Source: Pseudomonadota bacterium
GTDB taxonomy: Bacteria > Pseudomonadota > Gammaproteobacteria > Burkholderiales > Burkholderiaceae
Length of the DNA: 9,670 bases
Reading direction: 5' to 3'
Assembly (NCBI GenBank): GCA_023441105.1
Contig: JAEZQX010000068.1
Coordinates: forward strand, 1 to 9,670
Below are positions 1 through 6,471 of this stretch, one piece after another. Made by a program: the position numbers and the translations under genes. A model generated the notes under the pieces. It did no database searches and was not told the origin of the DNA. It saw nothing but the letters and a program-made list of their open reading frames with translations. Within the stretch, counting starts at the first letter, position 1, and every line of letters starts with the position of its first letter.

Positions 1-4
1 CCGG

Positions 5-10
5 TACAAT
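5..10 (+). promoter_or_regulatory. Possible -10 box upstream of the cytochrome pair
   Basis: TACAAT matches the sigma-70 -10 consensus at five of six positions. It would place transcription start near base 17 and give an untranslated leader of about 70 bases before the first cytochrome gene. The -35 region would lie outside the window, so the call cannot be completed. Bases 1-85 otherwise show no gene I can support. Confidence 0.2.
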
Positions 11-85
11 CGAGAGTTTTGTAGTACGCAAGGTGCGGGAGGTCGTGAGCATGGGTCCCCGCCGTTCACGGAGAAGACATAGCAG

Positions 86-517
86 ATGAATGCGCGCAAG
101 TTGCCGACGGTCGCCGGCACGCCGGCCGGAGCCGGTGCATCGATCGCCGGGGCACAGACCTCGACCGCCGCTGTCGCCCTGTCGGGCGTGGTCACCGCGG
201 CTCTTGCTGCAGCCCTGTGGCTGCTCGCTTCGCCGGCCGCGGCACAGGAAGTGAAGGGTGATCCCAAGGCCGCCGAAGCCAAGATCGGCGCCTGCATCGG
301 CTGCCATGCCATTCCGGGCTACAAGGCGTCGTTTCCGATGGTCTACTCGGTCCCGATGATCCACGGTCAGTCGGCCAAGTACATCCAGAACGCCCTCACG
401 GCCTATCGCGGCGGTGACCGCGCCCATCCGACCATGCGGGCCATCGCCGGCAGCCTGAGCGACCAGGACATCGCCGACCTCGCCGCGTACTACGGCAAGC
501 CCCAGGAGAAGAAATGA
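86..517 (+). CDS. Exported monoheme cytochrome c (class I, c4/c553-like)
   Basis: This is a small c-type cytochrome of 143 residues, expected to carry electrons in the periplasm. A single heme-binding motif CIGCH lies at residues 70-74 (Cys70, Cys73, His74). The C-terminal part, with HPTM at 114-117 followed by LSDQDIADLAAYY, matches the distal-ligand region of the c4/c553 group, so Met117 is the likely sixth iron ligand. A hydrophobic stretch at about residues 31-50 ending in SPAAA before Gln54 looks like a Sec signal with cleavage after Ala53. The part ahead of it (about 30 residues, Ala/Thr/Gly-rich) is unusually long. The ATG at 86 is supported by GGAGAAG at 70-76, nine bases upstream, and no other in-frame start gives a basic n-region. 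The stop overlaps the next cytochrome gene (ATGA), so the two are co-translated. A role as electron acceptor or donor for the neighbouring formate dehydrogenase system is inferred from position only. Confidence 0.88.
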   Translation: MNARKLPTVAGTPAGAGASIAGAQTSTAAVALSGVVTAALAAALWLLASPAAAQEVKGDPKAAEAKIGACIGCHAIPGYKASFPMVYSVPMIHGQSAKYIQNALTAYRGGDRAHPTMRAIAGSLSDQDIADLAAYYGKPQEKK

Positions 518-885
518 GAACCGTCGGCATCCTCGTGCGTTTCCGCGCGGTCACGCGTTCCGTCCTGCCGCTGCTGACCGGCGCGGCGTTGTTCGGCATC
601 GCCGCGCCGGCCCTGTCGGCGGACGTCGGCGCCGGCGAGAAGCTGGCCAACGAGCGCTGTGCGGCCTGCCATGGCAAGGACGGCAACACGCCGATCGATC
701 CAAGCTATCCTCGGCTTTCCGGCCAGCACGAGGACTACCTGGTGCACGCCATGCGCGCCTACAAGGTGGACGAGCGCAAGAATCCGATCATGGGTGCGCA
801 GGCCAAGATGCTTTCGCGCGACGACATCCTGAATCTCGCCGCCTTCTATGCCCGCCAGCCGGGCATGCTGAGCCACGCCCGCTGA
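514..885 (+). CDS. Exported monoheme cytochrome c (c4-domain-like)
   Basis: This is the second c-type cytochrome, 123 residues long. Its heme motif CAACH is at residues 49-53, and the surrounding GKDGN, the later RLSGQHEDYL and a closing LSRDDILNLAAFYA are typical of one domain of cytochrome c4. The likely distal ligand is Met93 in NPIMGAQ. A signal peptide is visible: arginines in residues 1-15, a hydrophobic core at about 17-33, and ALSA before Asp37, giving cleavage after Ala36. The start ATG lies inside the stop of the preceding cytochrome gene, with AGGAGA at 504-509 as ribosome binding site. The mature protein would be a soluble periplasmic electron carrier of about 9-10 kDa. Together the two proteins resemble the two halves of a diheme cytochrome c4. 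The gene ends 42 bases before the convergent mobA-moeA gene. The electron partner is not shown by the sequence. Confidence 0.88.
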   Translation: MRTVGILVRFRAVTRSVLPLLTGAALFGIAAPALSADVGAGEKLANERCAACHGKDGNTPIDPSYPRLSGQHEDYLVHAMRAYKVDERKNPIMGAQAKMLSRDDILNLAAFYARQPGMLSHAR

Positions 886-891
886 TCCCGC

Positions 892-916
892 CTGCCGGGC
901 ACTGACGGCCCGGCAG
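892..916. terminator. Perfect 9-bp hairpin in the convergent gap
   Basis: CTGCCGGGC (892-900) and GCCCGGCAG (908-916) are exact inverted repeats separated by a 7-base loop. It sits seven bases after the stop of the second cytochrome gene, in the gap between two convergent operons, where a bidirectional terminator is expected. No run of T follows on either strand, so it is not a classical intrinsic terminator. It may act as a GC-rich pausing or RNA-protecting structure. Confidence 0.5.
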
Positions 917-917
917 C

Positions 918-938
918 GCCTGCTCCCTCAGAGCAGGC
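918..938. terminator. Perfect 8-bp hairpin spanning the mobA-moeA stop codon
   Basis: GCCTGCTC (918-925) and GAGCAGGC (931-938) are exact inverted repeats around a 5-base loop. The loop contains most of the TGA stop of the leftward mobA-moeA gene (928-930). It lies two bases from the preceding hairpin, giving a tandem pair. Lack of a T-tract leaves the mechanism open; termination is inferred from the convergent context. Confidence 0.4.
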
Positions 939-2835
939 CGTAGAAGGGAATCACCTCGACCCAGTCGCCGACGGCCACGTTGCCCTGCTCGTGGCCGAGC
1001 ACCATCATGCAGTCGGCTTCGCTCATCGAGCGCAGCACGCCTGAACCCTGGCTGCCGGTGATGCGCGCCTCGAGGATGCCGTCGTCGCCGCGGCCGAGGA
1101 CCGCCCGCTGGTACTCCGTCCTGCCCGGCCGCTTGCGCACCGCCGAAGCCGATCGCACGCGCACGGCCGCCGGCGGTGCCGCCGTGGCTCCCATCATCCG
1201 CTCGAGCGCGCCGCGCACGAAGAAGTAGAACGTCACCATCACCGCCACCGGATTGCCGGGCAGGCCGAAGTAGTAGGCCTGGCCGACCCTGCCGAAAGCC
1301 ATCGGGCGGCCCGGCCGCATGGCGATCGTCCAGAAGGAAACCTCGCCGACCTGCGCCATCACCTCGCGGGTGAAGTCGGCCTCGCCGACCGATACGCCGC
1401 CGGACGAGATCACCGCGTCTGCCATCGCGCCGGCTTCGGTCATCGCCGCATGCAGCGCCTCGCGACGATCGGGCACGACGCCGAGGTCGATCGGCTCGAC
1501 CCCCAGGCGGGTGAGCATCGCGCGGATGGTGTGGCGGTTGCTGTCGTAGACCTTGCCCGGCACCGGCGCGTCGCCTAGCGACAGCAGCTCGTCGCCGGTC
1601 GAGAAGAACGCGACCTTCAACCGCCGCTGCAGCGGCAGGGAACCGATGCCGAGCGATGCCGCGAGGCCGACATCGGCCGGGGCCAGCCGCTTGCCGGCGC
1701 GCAGCGCGGGCCGCCCTTGCGCCAGGTCCTCGCCGCGGTGGCGGCGGTTCTGGCCGACCTGCTGGCCCGGCGGGATGATCACCGCCTGCCCGCCGGCAGG
1801 GTCATCGACGGCTTCGACCCGTGCCACCTCCTGGATCACCACCGTGTCGGCGCCCGCCGGCATCACCGCCCCGGTCATGATGCGCAGCGCTTGGCCGGGT
1901 GCGAGCGCGCCGTCGAACGGCCGTCCGGCGAGAGCGGTGCCGACCACCAGCAGGCGGGTCGGCGCCTGGGCGTCGAGATCGGCGCCGCGGACCGCATAGC
2001 CGTCCATCGCGGAGTTGTCGTGCGCCGGCACGTCGAGTGGAGAAATGATGTCGCGCGCCAGGATCCGATCCAGGCACAGGTGCAGGTCGACCTGCTCCGG
2101 GCTGTCGACCGGGGAGATGAAGCGCTCCATGATTGCCGTCGCGGTGACCACCGGCAGCGCCCTGGCGTCGAAGCCTTCGGCCGCGCGTTCCACCTCGGCG
2201 AGCGTCGGCAGGGCGGCGGAGGATGCCTGCCGGCTCTCGAGCGCGGCCAGCTCCTCGGGCGTGTTGATGTTGCTGAAGGCCGCTTCGTCGGGAAAGTCGA
2301 CCTCGACCGTGTGCAGCGGCGCATACCAGTGGTCGATCTTGCGCCGGCCGGAGGCGAGGAACTCCTCCAGGCCCGGCAGCAGCGTGCGGCGTACCAGCGC
2401 GAAGACCGGATGCGGCTGCATGCCGGTGCGCGCCACCGCCAGGTCGGCGCCGTGCGCCTGTGCCGCCTGCAGCAGCTGCGCCACCAGGTCCTGCGGAAAG
2501 AAGGGCGAGTCGCACGGCACGGTCACCACCCATTCGGTGGTCGCCGCCTGCAGGCCCGCATGCAGGCCCGCGAGCGGGCCGGCATAGCCGGCGATGGCGT
2601 CGGCCACCACCGCGTGTCCATAGCGGCGGTACTCCGCCTGGTTGCGATTGGCGTTGATCAGGAGGCGGTCGACCTGCGGCGCGAGCCGGCGCAGCACATG
2701 CTCGACCATGGCCTCGCCCCGAAACCGGACCAGCCCCTTGTCGATGTCGCTGCGGCCGTCCTGCATCCGGCGCGCCAGCCCGCCGGCCAGGACCAGGCCG
2801 GTGATCTCGGCGCGATCCCGTGGCCCGCCTGTCAT
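928..2835 (-). CDS. mobA/moeA: Fused MobA-MoeA: molybdenum cofactor guanylyltransferase / molybdopterin molybdotransferase
   Basis: This 635-residue protein joins two late steps of molybdenum cofactor synthesis in the cytoplasm. Residues 1-200 are a MobA-type nucleotidyltransferase: LAGGLARRM at 16-24, Lys33, PCDSPF at 107-112 with the metal-binding Asp109, and NINTPEEL at 189-196. Residues 210-635 are a complete MoeA: DNSAMDGYAVR at 273-283, STGDEL at 412-417, SSGGVSVGEADF at 477-488, RPGRPMAFG at 507-515 and GLPGNPVAVM at 524-533. MoeA ligates molybdate to adenylylated molybdopterin; MobA then adds GMP to make the bis-guanine dinucleotide form used by formate dehydrogenases. The halves are normally separate proteins of about 200 and 400 residues, so both look full length here, joined without a stop or a long linker. 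The segment between the MobA glycine loop and Lys33 is longer than in the E. coli protein. The start ATG overlaps the fdhD stop (ATGA), with a G-rich ribosome site just upstream. It is the last gene of the leftward operon. Confidence 0.95.
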   Translation of the reverse strand: MTGGPRDRAEITGLVLAGGLARRMQDGRSDIDKGLVRFRGEAMVEHVLRRLAPQVDRLLINANRNQAEYRRYGHAVVADAIAGYAGPLAGLHAGLQAATTEWVVTVPCDSPFFPQDLVAQLLQAAQAHGADLAVARTGMQPHPVFALVRRTLLPGLEEFLASGRRKIDHWYAPLHTVEVDFPDEAAFSNINTPEELAALESRQASSAALPTLAEVERAAEGFDARALPVVTATAIMERFISPVDSPEQVDLHLCLDRILARDIISPLDVPAHDNSAMDGYAVRGADLDAQAPTRLLVVGTALAGRPFDGALAPGQALRIMTGAVMPAGADTVVIQEVARVEAVDDPAGGQAVIIPPGQQVGQNRRHRGEDLAQGRPALRAGKRLAPADVGLAASLGIGSLPLQRRLKVAFFSTGDELLSLGDAPVPGKVYDSNRHTIRAMLTRLGVEPIDLGVVPDRREALHAAMTEAGAMADAVISSGGVSVGEADFTREVMAQVGEVSFWTIAMRPGRPMAFGRVGQAYYFGLPGNPVAVMVTFYFFVRGALERMMGATAAPPAAVRVRSASAVRKRPGRTEYQRAVLGRGDDGILEARITGSQGSGVLRSMSEADCMMVLGHEQGNVAVGDWVEVIPFYGLL

Positions 2836-3785
2836 GGCTCATCCCCCCGGCCGTTGTCCGTGCCAGGCGGTCGCCGGGTCGCCGCGCCGGCGCCGGCTCC
2901 GACGAAGCGTTCGCGGCCGGTGAAGAGCAGGTAGTGCTTGCCCTGGCAGCGGCCGATCATGGTGATGCCGACCTGCTCGGCAATGCGATGCCCCATCTCG
3001 GTCAAGCCGGAGCGCGACAGCAGCACCGGTATGTCCATCTGGGCGCACTTGATGACCATCTCGGAGGTCAGCCGGCCGGTGGTGTAGAAGACCTTGTCAC
3101 GGCCGGAGACGCCGCTGTTCCACATCCAGCCGGCGATCGCGTCGACCGCGTTGTGACGACCCACGTCCTCCACGAACTGCAGGATCCGCGCCCCGCCGCC
3201 GTCCTCCTGGACGCACAGCGCGCAACCGTGCACCGCGCCCGCCTGCTTGTAGATCGACTCGTGGCGGCGGACCAGGTCCATGATGGCGTATAGCGAAGCC
3301 TCGCTGAAGCGCATCTCCGGGTCCAGCCGGATGGCATCGACATCCGCCATCAGGTCGCCGAAGACGGTGCCCTGGCCGCAGCCGGTGGTCACCGTGCGAT
3401 GGGCCAGCCGCTCGGCGATCGGATCGTCGCCCGGCTGGTCCCAAATGGTGATGCCGGTGTCGGCGAGGCGGCGGGTCGTCACCGCTACCGCCTCGACCTC
3501 CCAGTCGACCTGCACGCGCGCGATCGTGCCGATGTCGTCGATCAGGCGCTGGTTGCGCAGGTAGCCGAGCGTCAGGTATTCGGGCGCGCCCCCCAGCGTC
3601 ATCAGGGTCACCAGTTCGCGCTTGTCGAGGTAGATGGTCAGCGGATGCTCGCCGGCCACCGGCGTCGGCACTTCTTCACCGCGCTCGTTGACGGCAGCCA
3701 CGATGGTGGTCGCCGGTCGGCCTTGATCGGAGAGAAGCGGCCGGAGGCCCGCGTCGGCAGCCACCGCAGAGAGCACCGGACTCAC
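2832..3785 (-). CDS. fdhD: FdhD, formate dehydrogenase accessory sulfurtransferase
   Basis: FdhD transfers sulfur from a cysteine desulfurase to the molybdenum cofactor and is needed for formate dehydrogenase activity. This copy has 317 residues. It carries the family signature [10 protein letters not shown] at 206-215, the TTGRLTSEM segment at 235-243, LLSRSGLT at 255-262, and the loop with the sulfur-carrying cysteine, TTGCGQG at 133-139 (Cys136). E. coli FdhD has CGVC here; in this protein the second cysteine is replaced by glycine, while a different CxxC (HGCALC, Cys188 and Cys191) occurs further on. Residues 296-317 are a Gly/Ala/Arg/Pro-rich tail beyond the usual C-terminus. The start is GTG, overlapping the moaA stop as GTGA, and the stop overlaps the mobA-moeA start as ATGA, so translation is probably coupled along the operon. 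It is the strongest pointer that this locus serves a formate dehydrogenase. Confidence 0.95.
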   Translation of the reverse strand: MSPVLSAVAADAGLRPLLSDQGRPATTIVAAVNERGEEVPTPVAGEHPLTIYLDKRELVTLMTLGGAPEYLTLGYLRNQRLIDDIGTIARVQVDWEVEAVAVTTRRLADTGITIWDQPGDDPIAERLAHRTVTTGCGQGTVFGDLMADVDAIRLDPEMRFSEASLYAIMDLVRRHESIYKQAGAVHGCALCVQEDGGGARILQFVEDVGRHNAVDAIAGWMWNSGVSGRDKVFYTTGRLTSEMVIKCAQMDIPVLLSRSGLTEMGHRIAEQVGITMIGRCQGKHYLLFTGRERFVGAGAGAATRRPPGTDNGRGDEP

Positions 3786-4885
3786 CCGCCGATGTAGCTC
3801 ATTTCGATCTTGCGGCGCGTCGCAGTCTGGCTGGTGCGGATCTCGGAGTAGCGATCGTCGCGACCCGTCCAGACGGCGGCGATGGCGGCGCTGATCTGGT
3901 CGTCGCTGTAGTTGCCGCGCAGCAGCGACCGGAAATCGTGGCCGTGGTCGGCGAACAGGCAGGTGTAGAGGCGGCCTTCGGTGGACAGGCGGGCGCGCGA
4001 GCAGTCGCTGCAGAACGGCTCGGTGACCGACGAGATGACGCCGACCTCGCCCGAACCATCGCGATAGCGCCAGCGATCCGCCACTTCGCCGACATAGTTC
4101 GGATCGACCTGCTCGAGTCCGAAGGCCTGGTCGATCCGGGCGATCACTTCGCGGCTCGGCACCACGTCGTCCATGCGCCAGCCGTTGGAGGCGCCGACGT
4201 CCATGAACTCGATGAAGCGCACGATGTGGCCGCTGCCCTTGAAGTGGCGCGCCATCGGCAGGATCTGGTCATCGTTGACGCCGCGCTTGACGACCATGTT
4301 GATCTTGAGCGGCCCGAACCCGGCGCGGTCGGCGGCCTCGATGCCGTCCAGCACCTCGGCAACCGGGAAGTCGACATCGTTCATCTGCTTGAAGACCGCA
4401 TCGTCCAGGGCGTCCAGGCTGACCGTGACCCGGGTCAGGCCGGCATCACGCAGAGCCTTCGCCTTGCGGCGCAGGAGCGACGCGTTGGTGGTGAGGGTGA
4501 GGTCCAGCGGCGCGCCTGCGGCCGTGGCGAGGCCGGCCAGCTGCTCGATGAGCTTCTCGATATTCTTGCGCAGCAGCGGCTCGCCGCCGGTGAGCCGCAG
4601 CTTCTCGACTCCATGGCCGACGAACAGCCGCGTCAGGCGGGTGATCTCCTCGAAGGTCAGCAGGCTCGCGTGCGGCAGGAACGAGTAGTCCTTGTCGAAC
4701 ACCGACTTCGGCATGCAATACGTGCAACGGAAATTGCAGCGGTCCGTGACCGAGATGCGGAGGTCGTGAAGCCGCCGGCCGCGGCCATCGGCGAGCAGTC
4801 CGACCGGGGCCGTGGGCACTGTCGGAATAGCCGGCAGTTGCGCCCGATAGCGCAGGTCCGCGATTGGTATGATGCGTTCGCTCAT
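3782..4885 (-). CDS. moaA: MoaA, GTP 3',8-cyclase (radical SAM)
   Basis: MoaA uses S-adenosylmethionine and two 4Fe-4S clusters to convert GTP to 3',8-cyclo-7,8-dihydro-GTP, the first step of molybdopterin synthesis, together with MoaC. At 367 residues it is near the usual length plus a short N-terminal extension. The radical SAM motif is at residues 50-57 (Cys50, Cys54, Cys57 in [12 protein letters not shown]), the SAM-binding TGGEP at 99-103, the second-cluster cysteines at 292, 295 and 309 (FCSDC and YTC), and the protein ends in the functionally important double glycine (Gly366-Gly367). It is the first gene of the leftward operon. The ATG at 4885 follows only a weak ribosome site (CAGG). 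No moaC, moaD, moaE or moeB is present in the window, so the rest of the pathway must be encoded elsewhere. Confidence 0.96.
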   Translation of the reverse strand: MSERIIPIADLRYRAQLPAIPTVPTAPVGLLADGRGRRLHDLRISVTDRCNFRCTYCMPKSVFDKDYSFLPHASLLTFEEITRLTRLFVGHGVEKLRLTGGEPLLRKNIEKLIEQLAGLATAAGAPLDLTLTTNASLLRRKAKALRDAGLTRVTVSLDALDDAVFKQMNDVDFPVAEVLDGIEAADRAGFGPLKINMVVKRGVNDDQILPMARHFKGSGHIVRFIEFMDVGASNGWRMDDVVPSREVIARIDQAFGLEQVDPNYVGEVADRWRYRDGSGEVGVISSVTEPFCSDCSRARLSTEGRLYTCLFADHGHDFRSLLRGNYSDDQISAAIAAVWTGRDDRYSEIRTSQTATRRKIEMSYIGG

Positions 4886-4896
4886 ATGCCTGAGGG

Positions 4897-4902
4897 TATA
4901 CT
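4897..4902 (+). promoter_or_regulatory. Candidate -10 box for the DUF3305 operon
   Basis: TATACT matches the -10 consensus at five of six positions. Transcription would start near 4909, giving a leader of about 74 bases. No recognisable -35 is seen at the right distance upstream, so an activator or another sigma factor could be needed. The call is weak. Confidence 0.2.
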
Positions 4903-4909
4903 CGTTTGC

Positions 4910-4918
4910 ATGTTAGCA
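4910..4918 (-). promoter_or_regulatory. Candidate extended -10 box for moaA
   Basis: On the minus strand the bases read TGCTAACAT, an extended -10 (TG, one base, then TAACAT with four of six matches). Transcription would start near 4903, leaving a leader of about 17 bases before the moaA ATG. The position of the -35 box falls inside the central inverted repeat and does not resemble TTGACA. The call is weak. Confidence 0.2.
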
Positions 4919-4922
4919 GGGG

Positions 4923-4943
4923 CGCTCGCTCACTCCTCGAGCG
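4923..4943. promoter_or_regulatory. Inverted repeat at the centre of the divergent region, possible operator
   Basis: CGCTCG (4923-4928) and CGAGCG (4938-4943) are perfect inverted repeats separated by nine bases. Their centre, near 4933, is within a base or two of the midpoint of the intergenic region. A dyad of this spacing placed between two divergent operons is a typical site for a shared dimeric regulator. Six-base arms in GC-rich DNA can arise by chance, so this is a candidate only. Confidence 0.3.
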
Positions 4944-4982
4944 TCCGCATGGTGGCGAGGTGGTTGACATGACGGAGTCGGT

Positions 4983-5675
4983 TTGCTGGCGATGATGGAT
5001 TCCTCCACCAGCATGCTGGTCCACGTCGAGTTGAGATTGCGTCTTGTTTATCAGTCGGTGGGTGACAAGCCCTCCGACAGCGACATTCCCGGTTGGCGGT
5101 TCATCGGCTTGCTGCCGGAAGACGTGACCGATCCGGATGCACCCGGACTGCCTCTTCCCGACCATCCGGAAGACCTTCGGCGGCGCGTCGTCACCGAGCC
5201 CATCGGGTTAACCCTCGATCGCGACGAAGCCGAGGGCTACTACCTGAACCTGACGTCGTCCCAGCCGTCGTTGTTCGCTCTGCTGCGGCTGGACGATGTC
5301 GCTGCCGCGACCGCCTCGAGGGCGCCGACCGAGGTGCCGCAGGCGGTGGCCGTCACCGCGAGCTACAACGAGAGCGCCCGCTGGATGGACGGCGGCATGG
5401 TGGTGGTCCGCACGCCGTTGCCGGAGCCGTTGCTTGCCTGGATCGCGGAGTTTGCGCAGCACCACTTCAAGGTGGAGGAGCGCAAGAAGAAGCGTGCCAA
5501 GATCCGGCCGTCCTTCCTGAGCCGCAAGGAGTTCGCCGACGTGGTCAGGGCGGAGCGAGAACAGGCGCCGCCGGATCCGAACGGCGCGAACGACGCGAAC
5601 GACGGGAACGACGGGAACGACGGGAACGGCATGCAGGTCGGCACTGGACGGCAGGCGCCCGGTGGGGCGCGCTGA
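4983..5675 (+). CDS. DUF3305-family protein
   Basis: This 230-residue protein of unknown function belongs by pattern to DUF3305, small soluble proteins encoded beside DUF3306 proteins in formate dehydrogenase loci. Recognisable parts are GWRFIGLLPED at 37-47, LTLDRDEAEGYYLNLTSS at 76-93, VTASYNESARWMDGG at 124-138 and PLPEPLLAWIAEF at 145-157. A basic patch (KKKRAK, 168-173) follows, then an Asn/Asp/Gly repeat and a disordered-looking tail. No signal peptide or membrane segment is seen, so it is probably cytoplasmic. The start is uncertain. The TTG at 4983 has GGAG five bases upstream, but the conserved part begins near the in-frame ATG at 5013 (residue 11), with other ATGs at 4992 and 4995. 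It is the first gene of the rightward operon and ends 4 bases before the assigned start of the DUF3306 gene. The family assignment is from remembered motifs; a role in FDH maturation is inferred. Confidence 0.85.
   Translation: MLAMMDSSTSMLVHVELRLRLVYQSVGDKPSDSDIPGWRFIGLLPEDVTDPDAPGLPLPDHPEDLRRRVVTEPIGLTLDRDEAEGYYLNLTSSQPSLFALLRLDDVAAATASRAPTEVPQAVAVTASYNESARWMDGGMVVVRTPLPEPLLAWIAEFAQHHFKVEERKKKRAKIRPSFLSRKEFADVVRAEREQAPPDPNGANDANDGNDGNDGNGMQVGTGRQAPGGAR
5583..5627 (+). repeat. Five 9-bp tandem repeats encoding an Asn-Asp-Gly tract
   Basis: Five units lie in frame in the DUF3305 gene: GGCGCGAAC, GACGCGAAC, then three identical copies of GACGGGAAC. They encode a GAN-DAN-DGN-DGN-DGN tract at residues 201-215 in the C-terminal tail. 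Because the unit is nine bases, gain or loss of a copy keeps the reading frame, so copy number could differ between strains. Confidence 0.85.
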
Positions 5676-5679
5676 AGGC

Positions 5680-6471
5680 ATGGCGAACGAAGGCTTCCTC
5701 AATCGCTGGTCGCGCCTCAAGCGCGACGCCCAGGCGCCGGTCGCGGCGCCGCAGGAGCAGTTGGCGCCGGAGAACCGGTTGGCGTCGGAGAAGCGGTTGG
5801 AACCGGCGGAGCGCTTGGCGCCGGCGCTGCCGCCAGCGCCGGAATCAGCCATCGCGGCCGACGACCAACAGGCAGTGGCTCCGCGGCCGGCGTCCTCGCC
5901 GGCGACCGCAGGGTCGGCGCCGGCGCGGGACGACGAGCCTGCGCAAGCCCTTCCGTCGCTCGACGAACTGAGCCTCGAGTCGGACTATTCGCCCTTCATG
6001 CGGGCCGACGTGGACCCGGCCAGGCGGATGTCGGCGCTGAAGAAGCTGTTCGCCGATCCGCATTTCAACCGGATGGATGGCCTGGACGTCTACATCGACG
6101 ACTACACCAAGCCGGATCCGATTCCGAAGGCCATGCTGGCGCGACTCAACCAGTCCCGCCTCCTCGGGCTCTTCGAGGAGGAGAAGACGACGGCGGGGGA
6201 CGTGGCCGCCGGGCAGGACAAGACCGCACAGCCCGGCGCCGGGGAAGTCGCGGCAGTGGAAGACCCGGCCGCAAAGGATCCGGCCGCCGCAGAGACGGCT
6301 GCCGAAGACCCTCGCGAGGCGCCGGCGGCGCGAACGGCGGCAGCGCCTGCCGGTGATGGCGCCGCGCGTCCGGGCGCCGCGCCGGCTGATGTATCCGAAC
6401 CCGACCCGCCTCCGGCTTCGCAAGCAGATTCGCAACCGGATTCACCGCCGGAGAGCCGGCAGGCAACCTGA
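5680..6471 (+). CDS. DUF3306-family protein
   Basis: This 263-residue protein has unknown function. The N-terminal FLNRWSRLKR (6-15) and the core at about 91-165, including LDELSLESDYSPFM, LKKLFADPHFN and DGLDVYIDDY, fit DUF3306, the usual neighbour of DUF3305 in formate dehydrogenase clusters. The core is flanked by two low-complexity regions. Residues 16-90 are rich in Ala, Pro and Glu and include a hexapeptide repeat; residues 166-263 are rich in Ala, Pro, Asp and Glu and look disordered. There is no signal peptide, cysteine cluster or membrane helix. I chose the ATG at 5680 because family members begin just before the FLxRW motif. The in-frame GTG at 5662 would add six residues, overlap the DUF3305 stop, and has a slightly better placed but weak ribosome site. 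The stop shares one base with the next start (TGATG), so translation is coupled to the iron-sulfur protein. A maturation or scaffold role is inference. Confidence 0.85.
   Translation: MANEGFLNRWSRLKRDAQAPVAAPQEQLAPENRLASEKRLEPAERLAPALPPAPESAIAADDQQAVAPRPASSPATAGSAPARDDEPAQALPSLDELSLESDYSPFMRADVDPARRMSALKKLFADPHFNRMDGLDVYIDDYTKPDPIPKAMLARLNQSRLLGLFEEEKTTAGDVAAGQDKTAQPGAGEVAAVEDPAAKDPAAAETAAEDPREAPAARTAAAPAGDGAARPGAAPADVSEPDPPPASQADSQPDSPPESRQAT
5761..5832 (+). repeat. Four imperfect 18-bp repeats encoding a hexapeptide repeat
   Basis: Units begin at 5761, 5779, 5797 and 5815, each starting with TTGG. They encode LAPENR, LASEKR, LEPAER and LAPALP in the N-terminal low-complexity part of the DUF3306 protein. 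The second unit differs little from the first, while the last is the most diverged. The period is a multiple of three, so length changes keep the frame. Confidence 0.7.

Larger units (their letters stand above)
4886..4982. promoter_or_regulatory. Divergent intergenic region between moaA and the DUF3305 operon
   Basis: This 97-bp gap separates two divergent operons and must hold, or lie close to, the promoters of both. It contains a central inverted repeat, an extended -10-like box facing moaA and a TATACT box facing the DUF3305 operon. A consensus-like TTGACA occurs at 4964-4969, but it is only 14 bases from the assigned start of the DUF3305 gene and has no good -10 partner, so I do not assign it. 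A GGAG at 4974-4977 is the probable ribosome site for the DUF3305 gene. Confidence 0.6.

Noticed and set aside
1..85. End of an upstream gene or a short leader peptide
   Set aside because: No frame in these bases has a recognisable product, and an ATG at 51 lacks a supported reading frame, so nothing is claimed beyond a possible -10 box.
1717..2934. 405-codon plus-strand frame opposite mobA-moeA
   Set aside because: The minus strand encodes full MobA and MoeA motifs; the plus-strand product shows no family features.
4964..4969. TTGACA as a perfect -35 box for the DUF3305 operon
   Set aside because: A 17-bp spacer puts the -10 at TGGCGA inside the coding start, and transcription would begin after the assigned start codon. 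It would only work if translation began at the ATG at 5013.
3938..4972. 344-codon plus-strand frame opposite moaA
   Set aside because: It is the antisense shadow of a gene with all MoaA cysteines and the terminal GG; no ribosome site or domain supports it.
5583..5627. Short regular repeats considered as a CRISPR-like array
   Set aside because: The units are contiguous, 9 bp, in frame and without spacers, so they are a coding tandem repeat.
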